Source of the DNA: Noviherbaspirillum sp. Root189 | GTDB taxonomy: Bacteria; Pseudomonadota; Gammaproteobacteria; Burkholderiales; Burkholderiaceae_D | Length of the DNA stretch: 64,000 nucleotides | Direction: 5' to 3' | NCBI RefSeq assembly: GCF_001428545.1 | Contig: NZ_LMHZ01000056.1 | Coordinates: forward strand, 1 to 64,000 | Shown: positions 45,789-56,844 of the stretch, one piece after another | How the letters are laid out: each line of letters opens with the position of its first letter | Numbering within the stretch: the first letter of the stretch is position 1 | The notes under the pieces: generated by a model | The model's database searches: none | Told to the model about the DNA's origin: nothing | The model's input: only the letters and a program-made list of their open reading frames with translations | Translations under genes and position numbers: made by a program

Positions 45789-45806
45789 CTCTAGACCCTC
45801 ATTAGC

Positions 45807-46313
45807 ATGTCTATCGCGGTATCCGCAATAGTACAGCCCTCCCGGTGGCTCTCTTCGCTTGTGGGTGCAATGTCTTCCATCGTACTTGCAGGTGGCGTAG
45901 CAATTGCTGCGGGCCTGGTGGTTGATCTATCCCCGCTCCTGCGATGGTCCCTCGCATCTTCAATCGTTTTTCTCTCATTTTTTGGGTTTTATCATGGCAC
46001 TCGTAGCCAAAAACCCATACAACTGAGTATCTCCGGCACGGGTCAAATTTGGCTGACTGAAGTTGACTCTTTCAGACCTTGCAGAGAGCAGGAATGGCCG
46101 CATGTAGACCTGTATGGTGAAGCGTTTGTCTTAATGAGCGATTCGACCTTATTCGCCTACGCGTTGCTGCTGAGGCTGCAAGCTGAAAGTGGAAGGATCA
46201 TCACAGTGCCGGTCTTGCCCGATAGCGTTTCGCGGGACACTTTTCGGGCTTTATCGGCAGCATGTCGATGGATTGCGACTCAAAACAAACCATCGGGGCC
46301 GGAAAGAAAGTAA
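45807..46313 (+). CDS. YgfX/CptA-like membrane protein
   Basis: A 168-residue protein with two hydrophobic segments (residues about 20-40 and 45-62) followed by a soluble region. The C-terminal stretch VLPDSVSRDTFRALSAACRW resembles the V-x-PDS-x5-FR-x-L-R pattern of the YgfX family, encoded in E. coli next to the antitoxin YgfY/CptB. In Burkholderiales a protein of this kind often lies between fabF and rpoE. No partner antitoxin is next to it, so a toxin role is not supported. Moderate confidence for the family. Confidence 0.6.
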   Translation: MSIAVSAIVQPSRWLSSLVGAMSSIVLAGGVAIAAGLVVDLSPLLRWSLASSIVFLSFFGFYHGTRSQKPIQLSISGTGQIWLTEVDSFRPCREQEWPHVDLYGEAFVLMSDSTLFAYALLLRLQAESGRIITVPVLPDSVSRDTFRALSAACRWIATQNKPSGPERK

Positions 46314-46330
46314 TTTTTATTTGCAAATAT

Positions 46331-46357
46331 TGAACCAATTGCATTTCCACACGTCAA
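46331..46357 (+). promoter_or_regulatory. Possible sigma-E-type promoter before rpoE
   Basis: TGAACC (46331-46336) and GTCAA (46353-46357) with the spacing of a GAAC-N17-GTC element resemble the -35/-10 of ECF sigma-E promoters (consensus GGAACTT, GTCTAA), only loosely. An autoregulated rpoE start near 46364 would fit the usual biology. Confidence 0.35.
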
Positions 46358-46402
46358 CTACACAAGCCGCGTAGATGTTGCAATGAAACAAGGGACCGGG
46401 GA

Positions 46403-47005
46403 TTGACGACAGAACGCGATATCGATCAACTGCTTGTCGAGCGAGTACAGCGCGGCGATAAAAAGGCGTTCGAGCTGCTGGTAAGCAAATATCAGCGCAA
46501 GCTCATGCGTCTTGTATCGCGGCTCGTCCGCGACCAGGCAGAAGCTGAGGATGTAGTCCAGGAAGCGTTCATTAAAGCGTACCGGGCACTACCTCAGTTC
46601 AGGGGCGATTCTGCGTTTTACACATGGCTATATCGGATCGGTATCAATACCGCGAAGAACTACCTTGTGACGCAGGGTCGGCGCGCACCGACCTCTACTG
46701 AGGCCGATGCTGAAGAAGCAGAAACTTTTGATGACGGTGAGCATCTCAGGGACATCAATACGCCTGAATCAATGCTCGCAACAAAACAGATCGCCGAAAC
46801 GGTGAATGTTGCAATGGATGCTCTTCCCGATGAGTTGCGCATAGCAATTACATTGCGTGAAATCGAAGGGTTGAGCTACGATGAAATTGCGGAAGCGATG
46901 GGTTGTCCGATCGGAACAGTTCGGAGCCGGATTTTCCGTGCTCGCGAAGCTATCGCAGAAAAATTGAGGCCATTGCTAGGAACCGCGATCGACAAGCGCT
47001 GGTAG
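46403..47005 (+). CDS. rpoE: RNA polymerase sigma factor RpoE (sigma-E/AlgU type)
   Basis: A 200-residue ECF sigma factor with sigma2 (VQEAFIKAYRALPQFRGDSAFYTWLYRI) and sigma4 (LREIEGLSYDEIAEAMGCPIGTVRSRIFRAREAI) domains. It directs the envelope-stress response. The start is TTG at 46403, with AAGGGACCGGGGA upstream; the product begins TTERDIDQLLVERV as in AlgU. Next are rseA, rseB and mucD, the regulatory module that holds it inactive, so it is the sigma-E regulator of this bacterium. Key residues are intact. Confidence 0.96.
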   Translation: MTTERDIDQLLVERVQRGDKKAFELLVSKYQRKLMRLVSRLVRDQAEAEDVVQEAFIKAYRALPQFRGDSAFYTWLYRIGINTAKNYLVTQGRRAPTSTEADAEEAETFDDGEHLRDINTPESMLATKQIAETVNVAMDALPDELRIAITLREIEGLSYDEIAEAMGCPIGTVRSRIFRAREAIAEKLRPLLGTAIDKRW

Positions 47006-47073
47006 TAGCAGGGATAAGTAAAACAGCGTTATTGAAGCAAAAACAGGGTTGGCGCAACCTGAACGGGGTAGGT

Positions 47074-47715
47074 ATGAATACGAATGAGATGTCTGGGGAA
47101 AAAATTTCTGCTCTGGCAGACGGGGAGATCACGGATGAGCAACTAGATCTCGCTCTCGCCACGCTAAAGAAAGGCAATGCCTGCGCAGACTGGGCACTGT
47201 ACCACCAGATCGGCGATGTGTTGCGTTCAAGCGACATGGCACTCAACATGAGTCCCGATTTCAGTGCGCGATTCGCAGCTCGCCTCGAAGCCGAGCCGAC
47301 CATAATTGCGCCGGCAGCCAATATCACTCTCACCAGCGGTCTTATGAGTAGAGAAGCCCGAAGTGATAAGGTTTCCGTACAAAAGGACTCACGCAATGCA
47401 AAGCGCTGGGCTTTGCCGGGCATGGCCGCAGCTGCCGCCATGGCAGCTGTTGCATTTGTTGCAACGCCGCAATTAATGGTTGCCATGCATGGCAATCCTA
47501 CTTCCGCTGAAACCAGCATCGCAAGCGTCAGCGCGGACAAGCCGAGTGCCGCAGGCAGTGCAATTGTTACGGCTGCCTCAGACTCGGGTGAGGTTGTTAT
47601 GCGTGATCCACGCATTGACGATTACCTGTTTGCGCACCAGCGTTTTTCTCCATCGCTCTACAGCACTGCGCAATATGCGCGTTCGGCGACATTTGCAACC
47701 GAATCCACTAAATAA
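47074..47715 (+). CDS. rseA: Sigma-E anti-sigma factor RseA (MucA-like)
   Basis: A 213-residue inner-membrane anti-sigma factor. The N-terminal domain EKISALADGEITDEQLDLAL with CADWALYHQIGDVLR binds sigma-E; one membrane helix follows (residues about 110-130, ALPGMAAAAAMAAVAFVA), then a periplasmic tail. I use the ATG at 47074 because the frame further upstream is not RseA-like. It follows rpoE by about 70 bp in the usual order. Periplasmic cleavage would release the sigma factor. Confidence 0.92.
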   Translation: MNTNEMSGEKISALADGEITDEQLDLALATLKKGNACADWALYHQIGDVLRSSDMALNMSPDFSARFAARLEAEPTIIAPAANITLTSGLMSREARSDKVSVQKDSRNAKRWALPGMAAAAAMAAVAFVATPQLMVAMHGNPTSAETSIASVSADKPSAAGSAIVTAASDSGEVVMRDPRIDDYLFAHQRFSPSLYSTAQYARSATFATESTK

Positions 47716-47720
47716 TCTGT

Positions 47721-48728
47721 ATGCGGCAAACACATGCTTTAATTAGGTTTGTCGTCGCCGTTTCGATGTGCTTCGCATTTTCCGCCTCGGCGGAAAATGC
47801 TGACCAAGTATCGGAACGCAGGGATGCGCAAGCTTGGCTCAAAAAAATTCAGGTAGCCGCGCAAAAACTCAATTACTCCGGCACCTTTGTGTATCAACAG
47901 GCAAACCAGATGCGCACGTCGCGCATCACCCATCTCCTTGATGGCAAGAACGAGTTAGAAAAGCTCGAAATTCTTGACGGAAAGCCGCGAGAATACATTC
48001 GTAATAACGACGAAGTTATTTGCTACGTTCCGGACGCAAAGACGCTTTTTGTCGAAAAACGTGTTACGCATGATGTTTTTCCAGCCATTCTCGCAACCAA
48101 CCCGAGCGAACTGAGCGACTTTTACAATGTCCGTAAGGACGAATCGGGGCGTATTGCCGGGCATGATTGCCAGGCAATCGTCCTCGAACCCAAAGACAAT
48201 CTGCGTTATGGGTACAAACTATGGGCCGAGAAAGGCAGCGGCTTATTGCTGCGGGCACAGACTCTTAACGAAAAAAGTGAAGTCGTGGAGCAGATTTCCT
48301 TTACACAAATTGCCATCGGCGGCATAGACCGTAACAGTGTTCGGCCCAGCATCTCCAATACGCATGGCTGGCATGTCGAAAACGCTGTGATGAGCCCGTC
48401 CACTACTTCATCCGGTTGGGCCGCCAAGTTTCTGCCCCCTGGCTTTCGCAAGATTCGTGAAGTTAAAAGGACGTTATCCGAAGAGCCGGCTGGAGCAGGC
48501 CAGCCATCGCCACGGGAAGTGCTGCAAATGGTTTACTCCGACGGTATTGCCGCCATTTCTGTCTTTATCGAACCAGGCACGCAAAGTAGGACGGAAGGTT
48601 CGACGCAGCAGGGTGCAATGAACATTATCGGCAAGCGACACGGTGATTTTTGGCTTACCATTGTTGGTGAGGTACCCTCAACAGCAATTAGGCAGGTCGC
48701 CAATTCCATTGAATTCAAATCTAAATAG
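47721..48728 (+). CDS. rseB: Sigma-E regulatory protein RseB (MucB)
   Basis: A 335-residue periplasmic protein with a signal peptide (residues 1-24, RFVVAVSMCFAFSASA). The MucB_RseB domain is seen in the body: QKLNYSGTFVYQQANQMRTSRITHL, ILDGKPREYIRNNDEVICYVPD, YGYKLWAEKGSGLLLRAQTL and the late MVYSDGIAAISVFIEP. It binds RseA and lipid-like stress signals to control RseA cleavage. It begins 5 bp after rseA and ends 19 bp before mucD. Confidence 0.94.
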   Translation: MRQTHALIRFVVAVSMCFAFSASAENADQVSERRDAQAWLKKIQVAAQKLNYSGTFVYQQANQMRTSRITHLLDGKNELEKLEILDGKPREYIRNNDEVICYVPDAKTLFVEKRVTHDVFPAILATNPSELSDFYNVRKDESGRIAGHDCQAIVLEPKDNLRYGYKLWAEKGSGLLLRAQTLNEKSEVVEQISFTQIAIGGIDRNSVRPSISNTHGWHVENAVMSPSTTSSGWAAKFLPPGFRKIREVKRTLSEEPAGAGQPSPREVLQMVYSDGIAAISVFIEPGTQSRTEGSTQQGAMNIIGKRHGDFWLTIVGEVPSTAIRQVANSIEFKSK

Positions 48729-48747
48729 CCAACAATAATAGGATTCC

Positions 48748-50229
48748 ATGAAAACTGTTTCCATCGCCCGTAACGTCGTGCTCGCAGCCTTGCTTAGTCC
48801 CTTGGGCAGCTTGGTTTATCCGCCGTCAATGAGTCTTGCCACGGCGCAGGTGGCATCGGTTGCTGGTCTGCCTGATTTTGCGGATTTGGCCGAGAAGACA
48901 GGGCCGGCTGTTGTTAATATTCGCACCACTGAACGGATTAAACCTGGTCAGGGAGGCATCCCTGGTGCAGATGACGAAGAAATGCAGGAATTTTTCAGGC
49001 GCTTCTTCGGTGTCCCCATGCCCAAACAGCAACCGGACAAAACGCCGCGTAATGGTCGTAAGCAGATGCCACAACAGGAAGAGGAGGTGCCGCGTGGCGT
49101 CGGATCGGGCTTCATTATTTCACCCGACGGTTATGTGCTGACTAATGCACATGTTGTAGATGGGGCCGACGAAATGTACGTTACGCTGACCGATAAGCGT
49201 GAGTTCAAGGCCAAGATCATCGGCGTCGACAAACGCACGGATGTAGCGGTAGTCAAGATTGAGGGAAATAATTTGCCTCGCCTCACTATCGGTGATCCAA
49301 ACCGCCTGCGTGTAGGTGAATGGGTCATTGCCATCGGCTCGCCATTCGGTCTGGAAAACACCGTTACGGCAGGAATTATTTCTGCCAAGGCGCGAGACAC
49401 GGGCGAATATCTACCGCTTATCCAGACTGACGTAGCTGTCAATCCGGGTAACTCTGGCGGTCCGCTCATTAATATGCGTGGCGAAGTGATTGGAATTAAT
49501 TCGCAGATCTATAGCCGCTCTGGCGGTTACATGGGAATTTCATTCGCTGTGCCGATTGACGAGGCAATGAGAGTCGCTGAACAACTCAGAACGACCGGTC
49601 GTGTAACGCGTGGTCGAATCGGCGTTCAAATCGGCGAAGTCACCAAGGATGTCGCGGAATCGCTCGGCATGCAACGCGCTCAAGGCGCGCTTATTCAGCG
49701 CGTCGAGCCGGGCGGTCCAGCAGAGAAGAGTGGCCTTGAGGCCGGCGACATTATTCTGAAGTTCAACGGAACCAACATTGAAAAGTCTTCCGACCTGCCG
49801 CGCCTGGTAGGTGCCACTAAGCCAGGTACGCGTTCGACGGTGACGATTTGGCGCAAGGGTGCAAACAAGGACGTGACCTTGTCGGTGGCCGAACTTGAAC
49901 CTGAAAAGGTGGCCAAGAAGGAAGAGCGCAAGCAAAAGCCGGAACAGGTGGCCAACGCGCTGGGATTGGTGGTCAGTGACCTCTCGGATGCACAAAGGAA
50001 AGAACTCAAGATCGATGGCGGTGTACTGGTTGACTCTGCAGAGGGTGCCGCATCCCGTGCCGGCTTGCGCGCTGGCGATGTCATTCTTCGTTTAAACAAC
50101 AGCGATGTGAAAGATGCAAAGCAGTTCAACGCCCTTGTCACCAAACTGGAGCCAAAAAAGACTGCAGTCGTCCTCGTTCGCCGAGGTGACGCATCGCAAT
50201 TTGTTCCTATTCGTCCAAACGGACAGTAA
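48748..50229 (+). CDS. mucD: Periplasmic serine protease MucD/DegP
   Basis: A 493-residue Do-family protease/chaperone with a signal peptide (residues 1-33). The triad His135 (TNAHVVDGA), Asp165 (RTDVAVV) and Ser236 (GNSGGPL) is complete; two PDZ domains follow (from about 290 and about 400; RVEPGGPAEKSGLEAGD, DSAEGAASRAGLRAGD). It degrades misfolded envelope proteins and dampens sigma-E signalling. It is the last gene of the rpoE-rseA-rseB-mucD module and is followed by a hairpin. Confidence 0.96.
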   Translation: MKTVSIARNVVLAALLSPLGSLVYPPSMSLATAQVASVAGLPDFADLAEKTGPAVVNIRTTERIKPGQGGIPGADDEEMQEFFRRFFGVPMPKQQPDKTPRNGRKQMPQQEEEVPRGVGSGFIISPDGYVLTNAHVVDGADEMYVTLTDKREFKAKIIGVDKRTDVAVVKIEGNNLPRLTIGDPNRLRVGEWVIAIGSPFGLENTVTAGIISAKARDTGEYLPLIQTDVAVNPGNSGGPLINMRGEVIGINSQIYSRSGGYMGISFAVPIDEAMRVAEQLRTTGRVTRGRIGVQIGEVTKDVAESLGMQRAQGALIQRVEPGGPAEKSGLEAGDIILKFNGTNIEKSSDLPRLVGATKPGTRSTVTIWRKGANKDVTLSVAELEPEKVAKKEERKQKPEQVANALGLVVSDLSDAQRKELKIDGGVLVDSAEGAASRAGLRAGDVILRLNNSDVKDAKQFNALVTKLEPKKTAVVLVRRGDASQFVPIRPNGQ

Positions 50230-50273
50230 GCACACGTCAAAGAAGACAACCAGAAAAGCGACTGGAAATTCGC

Positions 50274-50308
50274 GGTAGGTCGCATTCAAGCGTGGTTTGC
50301 GACCTACC
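50274..50308 (+). terminator. Terminator-like hairpin after mucD
   Basis: GGTAGGTCGCA (50274-50284) pairs perfectly with TGCGACCTACC (50298-50308) around a 13-nt loop, followed by a T-rich stretch. It ends the sigma-E module 45 bp after the mucD stop. Confidence 0.7.
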
Positions 50309-50453
50309 AATCCTTTCATTTTTAAATGTCGTGCCAAGTCGGCGTGGGTCAAGCATGATGTCAGTCGCCCATATCGGCCTAGGCGTTATACTGGAACGTA
50401 CCAAGTATCGAACCTGTGGTTGGAATAACCCTCTACCTGGACAGGCGTAAAAC

Positions 50454-50717
50454 GTGATTCATTTCACCCTGTATTCCCGCTCGTACTGCCATCTCTGCGA
50501 CGATATGCTCGAGGCCTTACAATCCCTGAGTAGTGAATATCCGTTCACAACAGAAATCATTGACGTCGATACCGACGAGGCACTGATTGCGCAATTTGAT
50601 GAACTCGTTCCTGTTCTGTTTGGTCGGAAAGGCCAAGGCGATGCGATCGAACTCTGCCATTATTTTCTTGACGAGCATAAGGTAAGGGAATTTCTGGTTA
50701 CGACGCCTCAGGCCTGA
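50454..50717 (+). CDS. Glutaredoxin-family protein
   Basis: An 87-residue thioredoxin-fold protein. FTLYSRSYCHLCDDMLEAL contains the redox pair Cys12-x2-Cys15 (CHLC); VDTDEALIAQFDELVPVLF is the cis-Pro region. It is shorter than classic glutaredoxins and belongs to the small DUF836-like group. It starts with GTG; AGG lies about eight bases upstream. It is located between mucD and lepA, a common place in Burkholderiales; its target is unknown. Confidence 0.85.
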   Translation: MIHFTLYSRSYCHLCDDMLEALQSLSSEYPFTTEIIDVDTDEALIAQFDELVPVLFGRKGQGDAIELCHYFLDEHKVREFLVTTPQA

Positions 50718-50818
50718 GCATTTCGAAACAGACCTCTCTGCATCTTTCCGAGGCAGTTTTACGGGCTTTCCCCTTCGAAATCCGGTAAAATGCCCCACAT
50801 CGAACAACCTTCTGTCAT

Positions 50819-50864
50819 AAGGCGCTCGCTTAGGGGCTAACCCCTTGCTCAGAGCGCCTTTTTT
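50819..50864 (+). terminator. Stem-loop with T-tract just upstream of lepA
   Basis: AAGGCGCTC (50819-50827) pairs with GAGCGCCTT (50852-50860), with an inner AGGGG/CCCCT stem, and is followed by T at 50859-50864. It ends 18 bp before the lepA ATG, so it can act as an attenuator for the whole lepA-lepB-rnc-era run or end a transcript from the glutaredoxin side. Confidence 0.7.
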
Positions 50865-50882
50865 GTAGTTGCAACTTAGTCA

Positions 50883-52672
<1,790 letters not shown>

Positions 52673-52676
<4 letters not shown>

Positions 52677-53584
52677 GTCTGCAAGCGATTCTCGGCAATT
52701 TTGCGTTAATCCTTTTCATACTGACCATCGCGACAGGAATTATCTGGTTCCTGGATGTGTTCCATTTCTCCCGCGTACGTCGCGCAAAGGCCGATCAGGC
52801 GTTGGCCGAGTTCGATGCCCGGCATGCCAAGCTAAAAGCCGATGGCATCAAAACTGACGATAGTGGTCGCGCGAAGATTGAAGCGGAGATTCTTCGGCAG
52901 CCCACATGGATAGAGTATTCCGGAAGTTTCTTCCCTGTGATCGCATTGGTATTTTTCCTGCGATCCTTTCTTTATGAGCCGTTCAAGATCCCGTCCAGCT
53001 CGATGGTGCCGACGCTTGTCATTGGAGACCTGATCCTGGTGAATAAATTCACGTACGGAATTCGGCTTCCGGTGATCAATAAGAAAATCATCAGCATCAA
53101 CGACCCACAACGCGGTGATGTAATGGTCTTCAAATTCCCCAAGGACACATCTCTGGACTACATCAAACGTGTTATTGGCGTTCCCGGTGATAAAATCGTC
53201 TATAAAAACAAACGTTTAACTATCAATGGTAAAGAAGTTTCTTATCAACCTCTACCAGATTATCTTGATGAAGAACATTTGAGCTACTCAAAGCAATACG
53301 TCGAACAGTTGACAGGAGTTCAACACAAGATTCTGAATGACGACAGGGCTCCAGCGTATGTACAAAACCCGGATCCTTTTCCGATGCACGACCGTTGTAC
53401 ATATAACCTAGAAGGCTTCACCTGTACCGTCCCCACTGGACATTACTTCATGATGGGTGATAATCGGGATAACAGCCTCGATAGTCGTTATTGGGGATTT
53501 GTGCCAGATGAAAATATTGTTGGAAAAGCTTTTTTTGTATGGATGAATTTCAGCAACATTCGTCGGATCGGTAGTTTTCAGTAA
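52673..53584 (+). CDS. lepB: Signal peptidase I LepB
   Basis: A 303-residue inner-membrane peptidase. Two N-terminal helices (residues 4-28 and 84-100) are followed by the Ser/Lys dyad: Ser110 in [10 protein letters not shown] and Lys165 in [12 protein letters not shown], 55 apart as in E. coli (Ser90/Lys145). [14 protein letters not shown] is the family's late motif. It cleaves signal peptides of exported proteins. A stretch near 53185-53300 is more AT-rich than neighbouring genes. The start overlaps lepA by 4 bp. Confidence 0.96.
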
Positions 53585-53609
53585 ATAATTCGAAACTAGG
53601 GAGCGGAGA

Positions 53610-53999
53610 ATGAGGGTACGCACGTACACACGCGACGTAGAGCGCGGTTTGTCGTTGATTGGGTTTCTATTCGTTATTGTCATTGTCGCAATGCTGGCGG
53701 TCTTGGGCCTGAAGGTCGTGCCCACGGTAGTCGAGTATTCAGCAATCAAGAAGGCAATTGTGACTGCAAAGAACAGCGGAACGACTGCCCGTGAAATTCA
53801 GGATTCTTTTGAAAAGCAGCGCACGACAGCGTATATCGATTCGGTTAGCGGCAAGGATCTTGAAATTATCAAGACCGGTGATGGATTCGATGTCAGCATC
53901 GAATATGAGAAACGTATTCCCTTAGTCGGGCCTGCTAGCCTGGTCATTGACTATGTAGCCTCCACAGGCAAGGGACCGGCCGCAGAAACGGCGCAGTAA
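53610..53999 (+). CDS. DUF4845 family membrane protein
   Basis: A 129-residue protein with one N-terminal helix (residues about 13-36, LSLIGFLFVIVIVAMLAVLGLKVVP) and a soluble tail with YIDSVSGKDLEI. It matches the DUF4845 group, found between lepB and rnc in many beta- and gammaproteobacteria. Function is not known; position suggests a link with secretion or RNA processing. It follows lepB by 25 bp and precedes rnc by 36 bp. Confidence 0.85.
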   Translation: MRVRTYTRDVERGLSLIGFLFVIVIVAMLAVLGLKVVPTVVEYSAIKKAIVTAKNSGTTAREIQDSFEKQRTTAYIDSVSGKDLEIIKTGDGFDVSIEYEKRIPLVGPASLVIDYVASTGKGPAAETAQ

Positions 54000-54035
54000 T
54001 AAGAAGTACCAAGAGGAATTAGGCGACGGAGCGAG

Positions 54036-55025
54036 ATGGATTTCAAGTTATTGCAAGATCGGCTGGGCCACACGTTCAAGGATGCTGCTTTATTGCAGCA
54101 AGCCCTGACACATCGCAGCCACAGCAGCGTGCATAACGAGCGGCTGGAGTTTCTTGGGGACTCCGTGCTGAATTGCGTCGTCGCCTCGCTTTTGTTCGAA
54201 CGCTATAACAAGATCGACGAAGGTGATTTGTCCCGGCTTCGCGCCAACCTCGTCAAGCAGCAGTCGCTGTATGAAATTGCTCAACGTCTTGAGTTGTCGC
54301 AGTTCCTGCGACTCGGCGAAGGTGAACTGAAATCGGGCGGCTTCCGACGTCCTTCGATTCTTGCCGACACCCTGGAAGCCTTGTTTGGGGCAATCTTTCT
54401 CGACGCTGGTTTCAACGCGGCCCGTGATGTAATTCGCTCGCTCTACATACCCATTCTCGATACCGTCGATCCAAAAACCTTGGGCAAAGACGCCAAGACT
54501 CTGTTGCAAGAGTATTTGCAGGGCAAAAAATTGGCCTTGCCACAATACAACGTCGTTGCGACGCATGGCGCGGCGCATAATCAGGAATTTGAAATTGAGT
54601 GCCTGGTCCCGAAGCTTGATATTCAGGTGTTCGGCACGGGCGGCAGTCGTAGGGCAGGTGAACAGGCAGCCGCTAAATTGGCCCTGGAAGCTGTACAAAG
54701 CGCGCTTGTGAAAACAACCGCGTCGGGGCGCAAGGCGCGTCCCCGTGCTTCACAGCTGAAACTTGCAGGAATCGCCACGATCCAACCTGATGCCCCCGTC
54801 GAAGAAGAAGCGCGAAAACCCGCCAAGATTTCTGCCAAGTCTGATCACAAGGTGGAATCCGGTGCAGAGGCAAAGACGGATACAAAGCAAAGCAGGCTGG
54901 ATTTAAAATCTGATAGCAAAGCCGAAAGCGCACCTGTTGATGGCAAAAATACCGGCACATCGGCACAACCCAAAGGCAGTACAACTGGTCAGAACACAGC
55001 ATCACCTGAATCGAAAACTGCATGA
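54036..55025 (+). CDS. rnc: Ribonuclease III
   Basis: A 329-residue double-strand RNA endonuclease. The nuclease domain includes [12 protein letters not shown] (Glu38/Asp42 of the metal site) and a dsRNA-binding domain about residues 155-225 ([38 protein letters not shown]). The C-terminal 100 residues are a charged, low-complexity tail ([16 protein letters not shown] and similar), so the chain is longer than the usual 225. It processes rRNA and mRNA. It overlaps era by 4 bp (55022-55025). Confidence 0.95.
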   Translation: MDFKLLQDRLGHTFKDAALLQQALTHRSHSSVHNERLEFLGDSVLNCVVASLLFERYNKIDEGDLSRLRANLVKQQSLYEIAQRLELSQFLRLGEGELKSGGFRRPSILADTLEALFGAIFLDAGFNAARDVIRSLYIPILDTVDPKTLGKDAKTLLQEYLQGKKLALPQYNVVATHGAAHNQEFEIECLVPKLDIQVFGTGGSRRAGEQAAAKLALEAVQSALVKTTASGRKARPRASQLKLAGIATIQPDAPVEEEARKPAKISAKSDHKVESGAEAKTDTKQSRLDLKSDSKAESAPVDGKNTGTSAQPKGSTTGQNTASPESKTA

Positions 55026-55924
55026 CATTACCTGACGCTTCTCCCGGTTTCCGATGCGGTTATATCGCCATCGTTGGCCGTCCCAATGTCGGTAAATCGA
55101 CACTCATGAACGCCTTGATCGGCGCCAAAGTCAGCATTACGTCGCGCAAAGCGCAAACGACGCGTCATCGAATTACCGGTATCCAGACCAAGGAGTCTGC
55201 GCAGTTTGTCTATGTCGATACGCCAGGCTTCCAGACGCGACACGCGAATGCTCTCAACAAGACACTCAATAGAACGGTGACCAACACCTTGACGGCTGCT
55301 GACGTCATTCTGTTCATCATTGAGGCAGGGACGTTCGGACAACCTGATAAGCAGGTGCTTGACCTCTTGCCCGCCAATGTTCCGTGCATACTTGTCATCA
55401 ACAAGGCCGATCGCATGAAGGACAAGGCGGTCATGATGCCTTTTGCCCAGCAAGTGGCTGCGCAGCGTGACTTTACCGCCATTGTTCCGGTGTCAGCCAA
55501 GCAGCGCTTTCAACTTGATATCCTTGAAAAGGAAATCGAAAAGTATTTACCCGAAAATGCGCCGATGTTTGGAGAAGACGACATCACGGACCGCAGCGAG
55601 AAGTTTCTTGCAGCAGAAATTATCCGGGAAAAAGTATTTCGCTTCGTCGGCGATGAGCTACCTTACACCAGCACTGTTCTTATTGAAAAGTTCGAGGAAG
55701 AAGGTGACCTGCGCCGTGTCTTCGCAGCGATTCTGGTAGAACGCGACGGACACAAGGCAATGGTTATCGGTCAAAAGGGCGCTCGTCTGAAAGAAATCTC
55801 GACGCAGGCCCGGCTTGATATGGAAAAACTTTTTGGCGGTCCAGTCTATCTTGAAATTTGGGTAAAGGTGAAATCCGGCTGGGCGGATAACGAAGCCGGC
55901 CTGCGCGCCTACGGTTACGAATAA
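55022..55924 (+). CDS. era: GTPase Era
   Basis: A 300-residue GTPase needed for 30S maturation and cell division. [18 protein letters not shown] (P-loop, residues 18-35), DTPGFQ (G3) and VINKADRM (G4) are visible, as is the C-terminal KH domain with [18 protein letters not shown]. It binds 16S rRNA near its 3' end. It overlaps rnc by 4 bp and is followed by recO. Confidence 0.97.
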   Translation: MTLPDASPGFRCGYIAIVGRPNVGKSTLMNALIGAKVSITSRKAQTTRHRITGIQTKESAQFVYVDTPGFQTRHANALNKTLNRTVTNTLTAADVILFIIEAGTFGQPDKQVLDLLPANVPCILVINKADRMKDKAVMMPFAQQVAAQRDFTAIVPVSAKQRFQLDILEKEIEKYLPENAPMFGEDDITDRSEKFLAAEIIREKVFRFVGDELPYTSTVLIEKFEEEGDLRRVFAAILVERDGHKAMVIGQKGARLKEISTQARLDMEKLFGGPVYLEIWVKVKSGWADNEAGLRAYGYE

Positions 55925-55969
55925 CCTGACTTGCGCCTCGTCCGGGCGCCGACTCCAAACCGATACCTG

Positions 55970-56830
55970 ATGTCCCTGCCATCAACACATGTCGATGAAC
56001 AACCGGGTGACGACACTGCTCAAACCGCTTCGTCTGTCCCGGCGACCATAGATCAGGCACCACAAACTAGCCGGGGACGACGTACCGCAACGGCAGAAAG
56101 ACGCCGTCCGGCGGAAAAGGAGACCCGCATCACGGGTCAGCCGGGTTTTGTCCTCCACAGTTATCCCTATAAAGAAACGAGTCTGATCGTCGACGTATTT
56201 ACACGCGACTACGGCCGTATAGCACTGGTTGCCAAGGGGGCCAAACGTCCACATTCGAAACTTCGTGGTGTACTGCAGACTTTCCAGCCGTTATCCGTGG
56301 GATGGACAGGAAAATCCGAAATTCGTACGCTTACTGAAGCTGAATGGATTGGCGGTCTCTTGCCATTGGAGAAGTCAGCACTGCTTTGCGGCTTTTATCT
56401 CAACGAGCTGCTTGTCAAACTGCTTGCCCGCGATGATCCGCATCCGGCGTTGTTCGATCACTATGTATCGACCCTGAACCAGCTTGCCCACGATGAGCCA
56501 CCGCCAATTGTGCTCCGTAAATTTGAGCGGGCCCTATTGAAGGAAACCGGCGTCGGCGGCAGATTGAGTATTAATGCACTGTCCGGTGAGCCGGTTAGTC
56601 CTGACGAGACGTACGTCGTCGACCCGGAGCGGGGTCCTCGTCATGCGCTTCCTGCGGATACCTTTCCACGTGTTTCAGGCAAGACCCTGATCGACATGGA
56701 AGGCGAGGACTATTCCGATGCGACGACTCAGTTGCAAAGCAAATTCCTGATGCGCTTCTTGCTGTCGCATCACCTAGGCGGTACGCCGCTCAATACGCGG
56801 CAAATTCTGTTAGATTTGATGCAACTTTAG
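55970..56830 (+). CDS. recO: DNA repair protein RecO
   Basis: A 286-residue RecF-pathway mediator. The OB-fold begins at about residue 55 ([20 protein letters not shown]) and the helical domain follows ([19 protein letters not shown]). The 50-residue polar N-terminal extension (rich in T, A and R) is unusual; RecO normally starts at the OB-fold. I use the ATG at 55970 because a TTG start at 55931 has no support. RecO helps RecA load on SSB-coated DNA. It is 45 bp after era and 14 bp before pdxJ. Confidence 0.92.
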   Translation: MSLPSTHVDEQPGDDTAQTASSVPATIDQAPQTSRGRRTATAERRRPAEKETRITGQPGFVLHSYPYKETSLIVDVFTRDYGRIALVAKGAKRPHSKLRGVLQTFQPLSVGWTGKSEIRTLTEAEWIGGLLPLEKSALLCGFYLNELLVKLLARDDPHPALFDHYVSTLNQLAHDEPPPIVLRKFERALLKETGVGGRLSINALSGEPVSPDETYVVDPERGPRHALPADTFPRVSGKTLIDMEGEDYSDATTQLQSKFLMRFLLSHHLGGTPLNTRQILLDLMQL

Positions 56831-56844
56831 TCCTTGCCTTTGCC

